Source of the DNA: Bradyrhizobium barranii subsp. barranii
GTDB lineage: Bacteria > Pseudomonadota > Alphaproteobacteria > Rhizobiales > Xanthobacteraceae
DNA length: 64,000 nucleotides
Assembly (NCBI RefSeq): GCF_017565645.3
Contig: NZ_CP086136.1
Span: 4,075,501 to 4,139,500 of the forward strand
Reading direction: 5' to 3'
Shown here: piece after piece, positions 32,082 to 40,562 of the stretch
Layout: each line of letters opens with the position of its first letter
How positions within the stretch are numbered: the first letter of the stretch is position 1
Program-made: the position numbers and the translations under genes
The notes under the pieces: generated by a model
The model's database searches: none
Seen by the model: the letters and a program-made list of their open reading frames with translations, nothing else
Told to the model about the DNA's origin: nothing

Positions 32082-32900
32082 CTATTCCTGACCCGAGAGG
32101 AGACGGCGCAGATGTACGCCGGCGATCTCGCGGCGATACCAGGCGCTGCCGAGCGCGTTGTCGAAGGGGGAGGTGCCCTCGGTGACGGCGGACGCCGCGG
32201 CAGCGATGGTCGCGGCATCCAGCGAACGTCCCTCGAGCACACGCTCGGCGGCGCGTGCCCGAATCTGGGTCGGCGCCATCGAGCCCAGCGCGATCCGTGC
32301 CCCGGCGATCCGTCCGCCGCTGATCGGCAGATGGGCTGCGAGCGTAATGACGGAGCCGCCCTTTGGCTTGATACGGGCGACCTTGTGATAGCGGAAGGCG
32401 TCCGCGCTCGCCGGCCGTGCGCAGGACACCGAGAGCACCAGCGTGCCGGCCTGCCGCTCGCGCGACTGCAAGAACTCTTCGATGGCGATGTCGCGTGTGC
32501 CAAAGCCGCCCTGCACGGCGACGGTGGCATCGAGCGCAAGCAGCGCCACCGTGAAGTCGCCATAGGGACTTGGCGCGAACAGGTTGCCCCCGACCGTGCC
32601 CATGTTGCGCACCGCAGGTCCGCCGATCGAGCGGGCAGGGGCATGCAGGAAGCCGAGGTCGCGCTCGGCGAGGATTTTTGCGAAGGTGATGCCGGCCCCA
32701 AGCGTCACGCGCGGGCCCGACGCGTCGATCCGGGTCAGGGCCTGGTCGCTGGCGCGGATGACGGTCGAGACAGAGACGTCACCCTCATTCAGCGCCCGCA
32801 TCACCAGCGTGCCGCCGCCGAGATAGCGTGCGCCGCGATCTGCCGACAGCGCGCCGGCCGCTTCGCTGGTGCTGGCAAAAGTCTTCACTGTCACGGCCAT
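32082..32900 (-). CDS. Molybdenum hydroxylase FAD-binding subunit (CoxM type)
   Basis: The 272-residue subunit starts at the ATG at 32900 (MAVTVKTFAS). It carries the FAD-contact motifs YLGGGTLVMRAL near residue 28 and GGPAVRNMGTVGGNLFAPSP near residue 97, and a C-terminal CoxM-type domain ending in HLRRLL. It completes the three-component hydroxylase with the iron-sulfur and split molybdopterin subunits. The start lies two bases from the stop of the SRPBCC gene upstream. Confidence 0.93.
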   Translation of the reverse strand: MAVTVKTFASTSEAAGALSADRGARYLGGGTLVMRALNEGDVSVSTVIRASDQALTRIDASGPRVTLGAGITFAKILAERDLGFLHAPARSIGGPAVRNMGTVGGNLFAPSPYGDFTVALLALDATVAVQGGFGTRDIAIEEFLQSRERQAGTLVLSVSCARPASADAFRYHKVARIKPKGGSVITLAAHLPISGGRIAGARIALGSMAPTQIRARAAERVLEGRSLDAATIAAAASAVTEGTSPFDNALGSAWYRREIAGVHLRRLLSGQE

Positions 32901-32902
32901 TG

Positions 32903-33346
32903 CTATGCCGCCTCCTTCAGGTGCCGGCGGATCGCCTCGAAGCCGGCTTGATAGATGTCTTCTGCGACCATGTGGATGATGCGATCGCGGTCCTCCGGCC
33001 TGGTGCTGAAGCGCGACTCCCAGTGCCAGAAGGTGCGGTCGCCGTCGGTCACCGGCAGCAGGCGGACATGCGCCACGTAGTTGAACATCGGCACCGGCGT
33101 ATCGAGCAGGCAATAGCTGAAGGTCTGCTCGAGATCGGACAGCGCCAGCAATTGCTCGCGCAGCTCAGATCCATCCTGCAGCTTGAAGCGCCTGACACAG
33201 CCGATCTTGTCAGGGGAGTGCGCGCGCTCGATCGTGGAGCTCGCGACCGCCGGATGCCAGCGATCGTGTCCGTTGAAATCGCGCAGCACGTTCCACACCG
33301 CATCGGTGGACGCATCCAGGATCGTGCTCTTGACGATATGCGGCAC
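32903..33346 (-). CDS. SRPBCC family protein, CoxG-like (copy 2)
   Basis: The 147-residue protein has the START/SRPBCC lipid-pocket fold typical of polyketide cyclase/CoxG relatives: VWNVLRDFNGHDRWHPAVAS, DKIGCVRRFKL, a central beta sheet and a C-terminal helix YQAGFEAIRRHL. The GTG at 33344-33346 is supported by GGAGGG eight bases upstream; the longer frame has no SRPBCC similarity. It is a tandem paralogue of the next entry. CoxG proteins bind hydrophobic molecules and assist CO dehydrogenase at the membrane, so a quinone or substrate carrier for this hydroxylase is plausible. Confidence 0.85.
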   Translation of the reverse strand: MPHIVKSTILDASTDAVWNVLRDFNGHDRWHPAVASSTIERAHSPDKIGCVRRFKLQDGSELREQLLALSDLEQTFSYCLLDTPVPMFNYVAHVRLLPVTDGDRTFWHWESRFSTRPEDRDRIIHMVAEDIYQAGFEAIRRHLKEAA

Positions 33347-33351
33347 GGAGC

Positions 33352-33789
33352 TCACCCTCCGAACTGGCGCTTGAGGGCGTCGAAGCCGCCCTGGAACACG
33401 CCGCCGCCGATATTGCCGACGAGCTCCGCTTCCCGTTCGGGTGCGCAGTCGAACTCGGCGGTCCACTCCATGAAGGTCTGGTCGCCGTCGGTGACCGGCG
33501 TTAGCCGCAACGTCGCGACGTAATTCTCGACGCCCATGGGGGATTCCAGGATCGAATAGGTGCAGAACATGTCGTAGTCGGAAAGGCCGAGCAGCTTTTC
33601 GCGGATGCGGTCGCCGTTGCGCAGGCGAAAATCCCTGACACAGCCGATCTTGTCCGAGGGCTCGCCGCCCTCGATCCGGCTTTCCGCGATCGCGGGATGC
33701 CAGTTCGGCATGCCGTTGAAGTCGCGCACCCGCGCCCAGACGCGATCGTTGCGCGCACTGACGACGGTTGAGACATAGACGCGGGCCAT
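33352..33789 (-). CDS. SRPBCC family protein, CoxG-like (copy 1)
   Basis: The 145-residue protein has the same layout as its neighbour: VWARVRDFNGMPNWHPAIAE near residue 17, DKIGCVRDFRLRNGD near 47 and a C-terminal VFQGGFDALKRQF helix. Shared motifs (DFNG-WHPA, SDKIGCVR) show the pair arose by duplication. No transmembrane anchor is visible, unlike the C-terminal anchor of some CoxG proteins; the flotillin encoded eight bases upstream could supply membrane location, which is inference. Confidence 0.86.
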   Translation of the reverse strand: MARVYVSTVVSARNDRVWARVRDFNGMPNWHPAIAESRIEGGEPSDKIGCVRDFRLRNGDRIREKLLGLSDYDMFCTYSILESPMGVENYVATLRLTPVTDGDQTFMEWTAEFDCAPEREAELVGNIGGGVFQGGFDALKRQFGG

Positions 33790-33798
33790 GATGCGACC

Positions 33799-36711
33799 TC
33801 AGCTCTTCTTCCGGGGGCTGCGCTCCGCGGACGGTTCGCCCTCGGTGGAAGGCGAGGGAGCTGCAGCCGGCTTCTCGCCGCCTCCGCCTCCACCGCCGCC
33901 CTTGCGGGCGGCCTCCTTGATGCCTTGCATGTCGCGGGCCTCGCGGATCAGGCCCGGCATCTTGGCGAGGCTGCCGCCCTCGACGCCGATATCCGCCAGA
34001 AGCGAATCGATGAGCGGCGCCTGGACGCGGTAGCGCAGCGCCGAGTCGATCACCTCGTCGGTGGCGCTGCGGCCGCCATTGCCACCATGGCCGTTGCCGT
34101 TGAGGCCGTCGACCTGGAGGATGCGGATGCCCTCGATCTTCTCCATTGGCTTGACGCTCTCGCGCACGATGCCTTCGATGCGGTCGAGCAGCTTTCTGCG
34201 GAACAGCGAGTAGCGAGCCTGGTCGGTCAGCACGTTCTCGGCCTCGTTGAGCAGCCGCTGCGCCTCGGCCTCGACGGCCGCGCGCACGCGTTCGGCTTCG
34301 GCGGCAATTCGGGTCTCCTCGGCCTGCTTCTCGGCGATCACGATTTCCACGCTCTTGCGACGCCTGGCGATCTCGTTTTCACGTGCGGTGATGACGCGCT
34401 CGGTGGCCTCCGTCGCATGTATCCGCGCTTCCTCGGCCGAGGCCCTGGCGGCGGATTCTTCCAGCGACTTCAGGTGGATCGCGATCGCCTTCTCCATCAG
34501 AACGGTCTCGACCTCCTTCTCGCGATTGACTTCGAGCTTCCGCAGCTCGCGCTCACGGCCGATGCGGGCTTCATCCAGGCCGCGATCGGAGGCAATGCGG
34601 GCGCGCTCGACCTCCTCGCGCGCGGCAATCTCGGCTTCCTGGAGCGACTGGACGCGGGCGACCTCGAGTTGCTCGATCGAGCGGCGGCGTTCGATCCGCG
34701 CCGCCTCCAGCGCCTGCTCGCGCGAGACGTCGGTGGTCTCGACGTCTTTGCGTGCGACGATCTCGGCCTGCTTGACCTGGCGGTCGGCGTCGATGCGTTC
34801 GGAGCGCTTGGTGGAGAGCGCGATGACGCGGTCCTCGTCCGCGATCTCGATCGCCTTCTTTTGCTCGATATTGAGCACTTCGCGCTTCTTGGACGAATTG
34901 ATCCGCTCGGACTCCAGCGCGAGATCGACGCCGATGCGCTGGCGCTCGATCACGTCGCGCCGCTTGAGGTCAGCCGCCTCGACTGCGGCGGTTCGCTCGA
35001 TCTCCAGCGCCTTGGTCTCCCTGTCGGCCTGGATCCGCTCGGCCGCGATCGCCTTCTCCTGCGCGATGCGCGCGGCCTCGATCGCTTCGCGGGAGGCGAT
35101 ATCGGCTTCCTCGACGGCGCGGTTGCGGGCGATCTCGAGCGAACGAACTCGTTCTTCCTGGGCGATGCGGGAGGCTTCGGTGGCTTCGCGCGCGCTGATT
35201 CCCGCGACGTCGAGTGCCTGGTTCCGCTCGATCTCCAATTGCCGCGTATTCTGCTCAGCGGCGATGCGCTCGGCGGCAAGCGTCCGCTCGCGGGCGATGC
35301 GCGCGGCCTCGACCGCGCGCTGGGCCTCGATCTCGGCTTCCTGGATCGTGCGCACCTGCTGGATCTCAAGCGCGCGGGTGCGCTCGTCTGACGCGATGCG
35401 CTCGACATTGACAATCAGGGTCTGGGCGATGCGGGCCTTTTCGGTCGCTTCGCGGGCGGCGATCTCGGCTTCGTCGACGGCGCGGGTCCGCTCGATCTCG
35501 CGGCGCCGTGTCTCTTCTTCATTGGCAATACGGGCGTCGGTCACCACCCGGTCCTGCTGGATGCGCGCTTTCTCGATCGCCTCGCGGGCGGCGATCTCGG
35601 CTTCCTCGATAGTACGCATCCGCTCGATTTCGCGCTGGCGCACCTCGCGCTCGGAGGCGATGCGGCTGGTGTCGATCGAGCGCTGGTTAGCGATCCGGGT
35701 CTTCTCGATCTCCTCGCGGGCGAACAGTTCCTTCTCTTCGATGGTGCGGGTGCGCTCGATCTCCCGTTGGCGCGTCTCGCGCTCCGAGGCGATGCGGGCT
35801 TCCGCGATCGCCTGGTCGTTGGCGATGCGTGCCTTCTCGATGGTCTCCCGCGCGGAAATCTGCGCCTGCTCGGCCTCGGTCTCGCGCAAGGCCCGCTCAC
35901 GCGCGACCTCGGTGCGTTGCAGGGCGCGGCGCATCTCGATGTCACGCTCCTGCTCGAGGCGCGCCGTCTCGCTTTCGCGCTCGATCTCGAGGGCCTGTCG
36001 CTCGGCCTCCAGATTGCGGGAGCGGATCTTGATCATCGAATCCTGCTCGATGTCGTTGCGCAGCTTGCGCTTGGCCTCGATGTCCTCCATCAGGCGTGTC
36101 AGACCTTCGGCGTCGAAGCGGTTCGAGGGATTGAAGAATTCGAGATCGGTCTGGTCGAGATCGGTGATCGCAACGGATTCCAGCTCGAGTCCGTTCTGAG
36201 CGAGGGCCTCAGCCGCGTTCGCCTTGACGCGGGCCACATACTCGCCGCGCTGCTCGTGCATCTGCTCCAGGGTCATCTCCGAGGCAATCGAACGGATCGC
36301 GGAGATGAATTTGCCGGCGAGGAGGGCGTGGAGCTTCTCGGGCTCCATGGTGCGGCGGCCGAGCGTGGCGGCGGCGATGGACACGGCTTCGCGGGTCGCC
36401 TGAACGCGGACATAGAAGTCAGCCTCGATGTCGACGCGCATGCGGTCACGGGTGATCACGGCGTCCTGCCGGGAGCGCACGATGCCCATCGGCTGCACGT
36501 TCATGTTGACCGGCGTGTAATCGTGGATGAAGGGCAGCACGAAGGCGCCGCCGTTGATCACGACGCGCTCGCCAAGCAGGCCGGTCCGGACGAATGAGGT
36601 CTCCTTGGAGGAGCGATGGTAGAGCCAGTTCACGATGTAGACGCCGACCACGATCACCACGATGGCGACGATCAGCCAGAGGATCAATTCACCGACCAGA
36701 GTCCCTGACAT
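33799..36711 (-). CDS. Giant flotillin/SPFH-family protein with 44-residue coiled-coil repeats
   Basis: The 970-residue protein has an N-terminal membrane segment (residues 8-28) and an SPFH/band-7 domain (about 35-200). A very long charged helical region spans about 210-830, with a conserved flotillin C-terminal part (835-935), an eight-glycine run (938-945) and a Pro/Ser tail. Bacterial flotillins usually have 420-700 residues. The extra length is a repeat array beginning REIER or LEIER at residues 272, 316, 360, 404, 448, 492, 525, 569 and 613: spacing 44, with one 33, that is multiples of 11 (hendecads). A weaker continuation lies at 649, 682 and 726. Flotillins organise membrane microdomains. 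It sits between the transporter and hydroxylase genes in one transcription unit. Confidence 0.92.
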   Translation of the reverse strand: MSGTLVGELILWLIVAIVVIVVGVYIVNWLYHRSSKETSFVRTGLLGERVVINGGAFVLPFIHDYTPVNMNVQPMGIVRSRQDAVITRDRMRVDIEADFYVRVQATREAVSIAAATLGRRTMEPEKLHALLAGKFISAIRSIASEMTLEQMHEQRGEYVARVKANAAEALAQNGLELESVAITDLDQTDLEFFNPSNRFDAEGLTRLMEDIEAKRKLRNDIEQDSMIKIRSRNLEAERQALEIERESETARLEQERDIEMRRALQRTEVARERALRETEAEQAQISARETIEKARIANDQAIAEARIASERETRQREIERTRTIEEKELFAREEIEKTRIANQRSIDTSRIASEREVRQREIERMRTIEEAEIAAREAIEKARIQQDRVVTDARIANEEETRRREIERTRAVDEAEIAAREATEKARIAQTLIVNVERIASDERTRALEIQQVRTIQEAEIEAQRAVEAARIARERTLAAERIAAEQNTRQLEIERNQALDVAGISAREATEASRIAQEERVRSLEIARNRAVEEADIASREAIEAARIAQEKAIAAERIQADRETKALEIERTAAVEAADLKRRDVIERQRIGVDLALESERINSSKKREVLNIEQKKAIEIADEDRVIALSTKRSERIDADRQVKQAEIVARKDVETTDVSREQALEAARIERRRSIEQLEVARVQSLQEAEIAAREEVERARIASDRGLDEARIGRERELRKLEVNREKEVETVLMEKAIAIHLKSLEESAARASAEEARIHATEATERVITARENEIARRRKSVEIVIAEKQAEETRIAAEAERVRAAVEAEAQRLLNEAENVLTDQARYSLFRRKLLDRIEGIVRESVKPMEKIEGIRILQVDGLNGNGHGGNGGRSATDEVIDSALRYRVQAPLIDSLLADIGVEGGSLAKMPGLIREARDMQGIKEAARKGGGGGGGGEKPAAAPSPSTEGEPSAERSPRKKS
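34876..35898 (-). repeat. Array of eight 132/99-bp coding repeats inside the flotillin gene
   Basis: This stretch encodes flotillin residues 272-612: seven units of 44 residues and one of 33. Consensus elements are EIER-R near the start of the unit, EAEIAAREA-E-ARIA in the middle and ARIA-E-E-R at the end. Both spacings are multiples of 11 residues (33 bp), so loss of one hendecad explains the short unit. The DNA copies have diverged and are not a CRISPR-like or tandem satellite array. Confidence 0.8.
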
Positions 36712-36736
36712 ATTTCCCTCCCTCGACCTTCCGGCG

Positions 36737-37570
36737 TTATCGCGCGCCGATCGCCTTGAATTTGCGTACCTGATCCGTCAGCGCCCGCTCGACCGGCAGC
36801 CGCTCCATCGAGGAGGCGCCGTAAAAGCCGTGGCAGTAGCGGGTGTTCTTCATGATGAAATCGGCGTCGTCCGGATCGGCGATCGGTCCGCCGTGGGCGA
36901 GCACCAGAATGTCCGGATTGACGCTGAGCGCGGCGGAGGCCCAGGTATCGATGCGCGCCGGGCAATCCTTGAGCTTGGGCGCGGTCTGCGCGCCGATGGT
37001 GCCCCCGGTCGTGAGGCCGAGGTGACAGACGATGATATCCGCGCCCGCGATCGCCATCGCGGCGGCTTCCTTCTCGGTAAAGACGTAGGGCGTCGTCAGC
37101 AGGTCCTTCTCGCGCGCCTTGGCGATCATGTCGATCTCGAGCGCGTAGGACATGCCGGTCTCTTCGAGATTGGCGCGGAACACGCCGTCGATCAGGCCGA
37201 CGGTCGGAAAGTTCTGCACGCCGGCGAAACCGAGGGCCTTCAGCTGGTCCAGGAAAACGTCCATGTCGCGGAACGGATCCGTGCCATTGACGCCAGCGAG
37301 CACTGGCGTTTTGGTCACGACGGGCAGCACTTCGCCGGCCATCTCCAGCACGATGGCGTTGGCGTCGCCATAAGCCATCAATCCTGCGAGCGAGCCGCGG
37401 CCGGCCATGCGATAGCGGCCGGAATTGTAGATGACGATGAGATCGACGCCACCGGCTTCCTCGCACTTGGCCGACAGGCCGGTGCCGGCGCCGCCGCCGA
37501 TGATGGGCTCGCCGCGCTTTGCCATGTCGCGGAAGCGTTTCAACAGTTCTGCGCGTTCAAACCGGGCCAT
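36737..37570 (-). CDS. Phosphoenolpyruvate hydrolase-family TIM-barrel protein
   Basis: The 277-residue product matches the PEP-hydrolase-like family (PF09370 type): [20 protein letters not shown] near residue 25, [20 protein letters not shown] near 47, [13 protein letters not shown] near 88, [10 protein letters not shown] near 120 and [11 protein letters not shown] near 183. The family name is historical and its reaction is poorly defined. It adjoins a Tm-1-like domain (fused to LivF in the next gene); the two families recur together in other genomes, and together resemble the two halves of Tm-1-type plant and fungal proteins. Confidence 0.88.
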   Translation of the reverse strand: MARFERAELLKRFRDMAKRGEPIIGGGAGTGLSAKCEEAGGVDLIVIYNSGRYRMAGRGSLAGLMAYGDANAIVLEMAGEVLPVVTKTPVLAGVNGTDPFRDMDVFLDQLKALGFAGVQNFPTVGLIDGVFRANLEETGMSYALEIDMIAKAREKDLLTTPYVFTEKEAAAMAIAGADIIVCHLGLTTGGTIGAQTAPKLKDCPARIDTWASAALSVNPDILVLAHGGPIADPDDADFIMKNTRYCHGFYGASSMERLPVERALTDQVRKFKAIGAR

Positions 37571-37573
37571 CGG

Positions 37574-39787
37574 TCACCTCGCTAGTCTCCGGCGCGCCCC
37601 GGTGCGGCCGAACGAGGTCCGGAACGCGCTGACAATGATGGAGGCGAACTCGGGATCGTTGATGTTCTTGGGGACGCGGATGAGCTGACGGTTGGCGGTC
37701 TGCCGCACGTTCCGCTCCAGCGCACGGAACAGCGCCGCATCGGCATCGGGATCCCAGAACGGCTGTCCTCGTGTATCGAGCGCGGAGACGCCGCCCTCGG
37801 GCAGGAAGAAGCGCACCGGGCCGTCCATCTGGTTGAGCCGATCGGCGATCCAGCGGCCCATGCGTTCGTTTTCCTCGGCCGTGGTCCGCATCAGGGTGAC
37901 CTGGGGGTTGTGGACGTGGAATTTGCGGCCGCGGTAGCGCTCGGGAATGGTGTCCGGGGCGCCGAAATTCACCATGTCGAGCGCGCCCACCGAGCCGACG
38001 TAAGGCAGGCGGCCGCGGATGATCGCACCAAAGCGGTCGTCGGTTGCCGGGAACACGCCACCCATCAGGAGATCGCAGATTTCCGTGGTGGTGAGATCGA
38101 TGACGCCGGCGATCTGCCCGGAATCGACGAGCTTCTCCATTGAGCGGCCGCCAACGCCGGTGGCGTGGAACACGAGGCACTCAAAATCCTCGCGCAGGTC
38201 GGCCGCGATCTTCTGGACCGCCGGCGTGGTGACGCCGAACATGGTGATGCCGACCGACGGCAATCCGCCATCGCCGAGATCCTTCCGCGCGTGCTGATCG
38301 AGGCGCGCCCTGACCATGCCGGCCAGCGCATTGGCGCCATTGGCGAGCACGGCACGCGAGATCGAGTTGAGGCCCTGCACGTCGGTGACCGAATGCATCA
38401 TGGTGATGTCGGCGGGGCCGACATAGGGTCCGACGTCGCCGGAGGCGACGGAGGAGATGATCAGCTTGGGCACCCCGACGGGGAGGGTCCGCATCCCCGG
38501 CGCGACCAGTGACGCTGCGCCCGAGCCGCCCGCCGAAATCACGCCGGCAATATTGCTCTGGCGTCGCAGCCAGCTGGCGAAGGCATCGGCCATCGCGGTG
38601 ACGGCAGCGCCGCGGTCGGGTCCGAACACCGCCGATCCGCCGCGCCCATGGTTCAAGGCAATCTCCTGGGCAGAGACGTCGCTGGTTGCGTGCCGGCCGC
38701 TGGTGGAGACATCGACCAGTCGCGTGCGCAGGCCGCTCCCGGCGATGATGTCGCGGATGAAGCGAAGCTCCGTGCCCTTGGTGTCGAGCGTGCCGACGAC
38801 GAGCACGACCGGGGGGCCCTGCGTTTGCGCCGCGACCGGCTCGCGCCGGCGCCGGGCGGTCTCGTCGAGACGCGCCACCTGGGTCGAGAGCGTGCGGGCG
38901 GCGGCCTCGATGCGGGCGATCGGGACCGGCTGCGACCATCGGGTGGGGGGCGTCGGGTTGGAGATGTAGACGCGGATCGGGCCGCCTGGACGGGACGGCT
39001 GCGGTGCGGCCTTCGCCCCGGTGCCTGCAGCCGGCACGTCGACGGCGGGCTCGAGCTCGGCGTGGAGGCCGACGCCGAGCAGGCGCTGCTGCAACTCCCG
39101 GTCCGCGGCAAGGCGCGCGGAATCGATGATGCGGTTGATGCGGCCGTTGACCATGATCGCGACGTTGCGCGAGACGGCCGTGGCCACACCGATGTTCTGC
39201 TCGATCACGAGCACGGACATGTCGCCGTCCTCGCCAAGCCGTACCAGCATCTCCTCGACCTGGGCGACGATGACGGGCGCAAGCCCCTCGGTCGGCTCGT
39301 CCATGATCAGGAGCTGCGGATTGGTGAGCAGCGCGCGGGAGATCGCCAGCATCTGCTGCTCGCCGCCGGAGAGCTGGCCGCCGCCATGGTCCTTGCGCTC
39401 GGCCAATCGCGGAAAGGTCTCGTAGATGCGCTCGACCGTCCAAGCCCCGCGCCGCAGGCCCGCGGCAAGCTGCAGATGCTCGTCGACGCTGAGCGAGCGC
39501 CACAGCCGCCGGCCCTGCGGCACGTAGCCGACGCCAAGCCGAGCTATGTGGGCGGGCGGCCGCCGGGTGACGTCGTCGCCGCGGACGCGGATCGAGCCGC
39601 CGCTGACCGGCACCAGCCCCATGATCGCCTTGCACAGCGTGGTCTTGCCCATGCCGTTGCGACCGACCACCGAGAATACGCCGGCTTCGAGCGTCAGGTC
39701 CACGCCTTGCAGCGCATGCGAATGCCCGTAGTAGACGTCGAGGCCGCGGACTTCGAGGGCGGCGGCGGAGCGGCGGACCTCATTCAT
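37574..39787 (-). CDS. Fusion of LivF-type ABC ATPase and Tm-1-like (UPF0261) domain
   Basis: In this 737-residue protein, residues 8-245 form a complete LivF ATPase: Walker A VGRNGMGKTT (41-50), Q-loop YVPQGRRLW, signature LSGGEQQ (139-145), Walker B LLIMDEP (159-165) and VIEQN. Residues about 246-325 are a Pro/Ala/Arg-rich linker. Residues 326-735 form a Tm-1-like ATP-binding domain with VGTLDTKGTE (331-340), SAGGSGAASL (418-427), FHATGVGGRSME (540-551) and FLPEGGVSALD (661-671). The ATG overlaps the livG stop by eight bases. A transporter ATPase fused to this enzyme-like domain suggests direct coupling of import with a first processing step. Confidence 0.92.
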   Translation of the reverse strand: MNEVRRSAAALEVRGLDVYYGHSHALQGVDLTLEAGVFSVVGRNGMGKTTLCKAIMGLVPVSGGSIRVRGDDVTRRPPAHIARLGVGYVPQGRRLWRSLSVDEHLQLAAGLRRGAWTVERIYETFPRLAERKDHGGGQLSGGEQQMLAISRALLTNPQLLIMDEPTEGLAPVIVAQVEEMLVRLGEDGDMSVLVIEQNIGVATAVSRNVAIMVNGRINRIIDSARLAADRELQQRLLGVGLHAELEPAVDVPAAGTGAKAAPQPSRPGGPIRVYISNPTPPTRWSQPVPIARIEAAARTLSTQVARLDETARRRREPVAAQTQGPPVVLVVGTLDTKGTELRFIRDIIAGSGLRTRLVDVSTSGRHATSDVSAQEIALNHGRGGSAVFGPDRGAAVTAMADAFASWLRRQSNIAGVISAGGSGAASLVAPGMRTLPVGVPKLIISSVASGDVGPYVGPADITMMHSVTDVQGLNSISRAVLANGANALAGMVRARLDQHARKDLGDGGLPSVGITMFGVTTPAVQKIAADLREDFECLVFHATGVGGRSMEKLVDSGQIAGVIDLTTTEICDLLMGGVFPATDDRFGAIIRGRLPYVGSVGALDMVNFGAPDTIPERYRGRKFHVHNPQVTLMRTTAEENERMGRWIADRLNQMDGPVRFFLPEGGVSALDTRGQPFWDPDADAALFRALERNVRQTANRQLIRVPKNINDPEFASIIVSAFRTSFGRTGARRRLAR

Positions 39788-40562
39788 GGCCGCCTCCGAG
39801 GTAAAGCTCCTGCACCTCTGGATCGGACTCGATCTCCTGCGGCAGGCCTTCCTTGAAGATGCGCCCGTTGTGCATCATCGTGACGCTCTCGACGACGCGT
39901 AGCGCCACGTCCATGTCGTGCTCGATGATGATGTAGCCGATATGCGCCGGCAGCGAGGTCAGGATCTCGACCAGCTCGGCACGCTCGGTCGGAGACAGGC
40001 CCGCGGCCGGCTCGTCGAACAACACGAAGCGCGGCGCGCCGGCGAGCGCCAGTGCGATCTCGAGCTGACGCTGCTGGCCATGCGCAAGCTCCGCGACGCG
40101 CTGGTCCTTCACGCCTGTGAGATGGACGGCCTGCACGAGATTATCGGCCGCGCTCATCAGCGCGTCGTTCTGTCCGGGGCGCAGGAACGAGAAGGGTCCG
40201 CGCGAGACGCCGCGGCAGGCGAGGTAGACGTTGTCCTGGACGGTGAGACCGGGAAAGAGCGCTGAGATCTGGTAGGTCCGGCGCAGGCCGCGGCGGATGC
40301 GCTCGTAGGGCGGGAAGTGGGTGACGTCCTCGCCGAAGAACCGGATGGTGCCGGAGGAGGGCGGGAAATCGCCGGTGATGCAGTTGAACAGGGTGGTTTT
40401 TCCGGCACCGTTCGAGCCGAGCACCGCGCGCCGCTCGCCGGGGCGCACGGTAATGGTGACGTCGGTGAGCGCGGCCAGCGCGCCGAACAGGCGCGTCACG
40501 CCGCGAAGCTCCAGCGCCGCGCCGGCGCCGACGGCTGAGAGGCGTTGCGCGACGCTATCCAT
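39780..40562 (-). CDS. livG: Branched-chain amino acid-type ABC transporter ATP-binding protein (LivG)
   Basis: The 260-residue ATPase has Walker A LGSNGAGKTTLFNCITGDFP, the LivG-type RTYQISALFPGLTVQDNVYL, signature-region LAHGQQRQLEIALAL (LSGGQ variant AHGQQ, common in LivG) and Walker B FVLFDEPAAGLSP with YIIIEHDMDVAL. Its start overlaps the livM stop by eight bases and its stop overlaps the LivF-Tm-1 start. It is the second ATPase subunit of the importer. Confidence 0.94.
   Translation of the reverse strand: MDSVAQRLSAVGAGAALELRGVTRLFGALAALTDVTITVRPGERRAVLGSNGAGKTTLFNCITGDFPPSSGTIRFFGEDVTHFPPYERIRRGLRRTYQISALFPGLTVQDNVYLACRGVSRGPFSFLRPGQNDALMSAADNLVQAVHLTGVKDQRVAELAHGQQRQLEIALALAGAPRFVLFDEPAAGLSPTERAELVEILTSLPAHIGYIIIEHDMDVALRVVESVTMMHNGRIFKEGLPQEIESDPEVQELYLGGGHE

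Noticed and set aside
28973..32900. Carbon monoxide dehydrogenase (CoxMSL)
   Set aside because: The large subunit has the AMRGFG loop of xanthine dehydrogenase/aldehyde oxidase enzymes, not the active-site loops of form I or II CO dehydrogenase; the cox-like label applies only to family and accessory genes.
34876..35898. CRISPR-like or satellite repeat array
   Set aside because: The repeats are coding, diverged at DNA level and explained by coiled-coil hendecads; no conserved palindromic repeat with unique spacers.
34247..36199. 650-codon rightward open frame (and a 488-codon one at 33925-35391) across the flotillin gene
   Set aside because: They are antisense shadows of the repetitive coiled-coil gene; the products are low-complexity Ser/Arg- or Leu/Asp-rich and the leftward frame is a clear flotillin.
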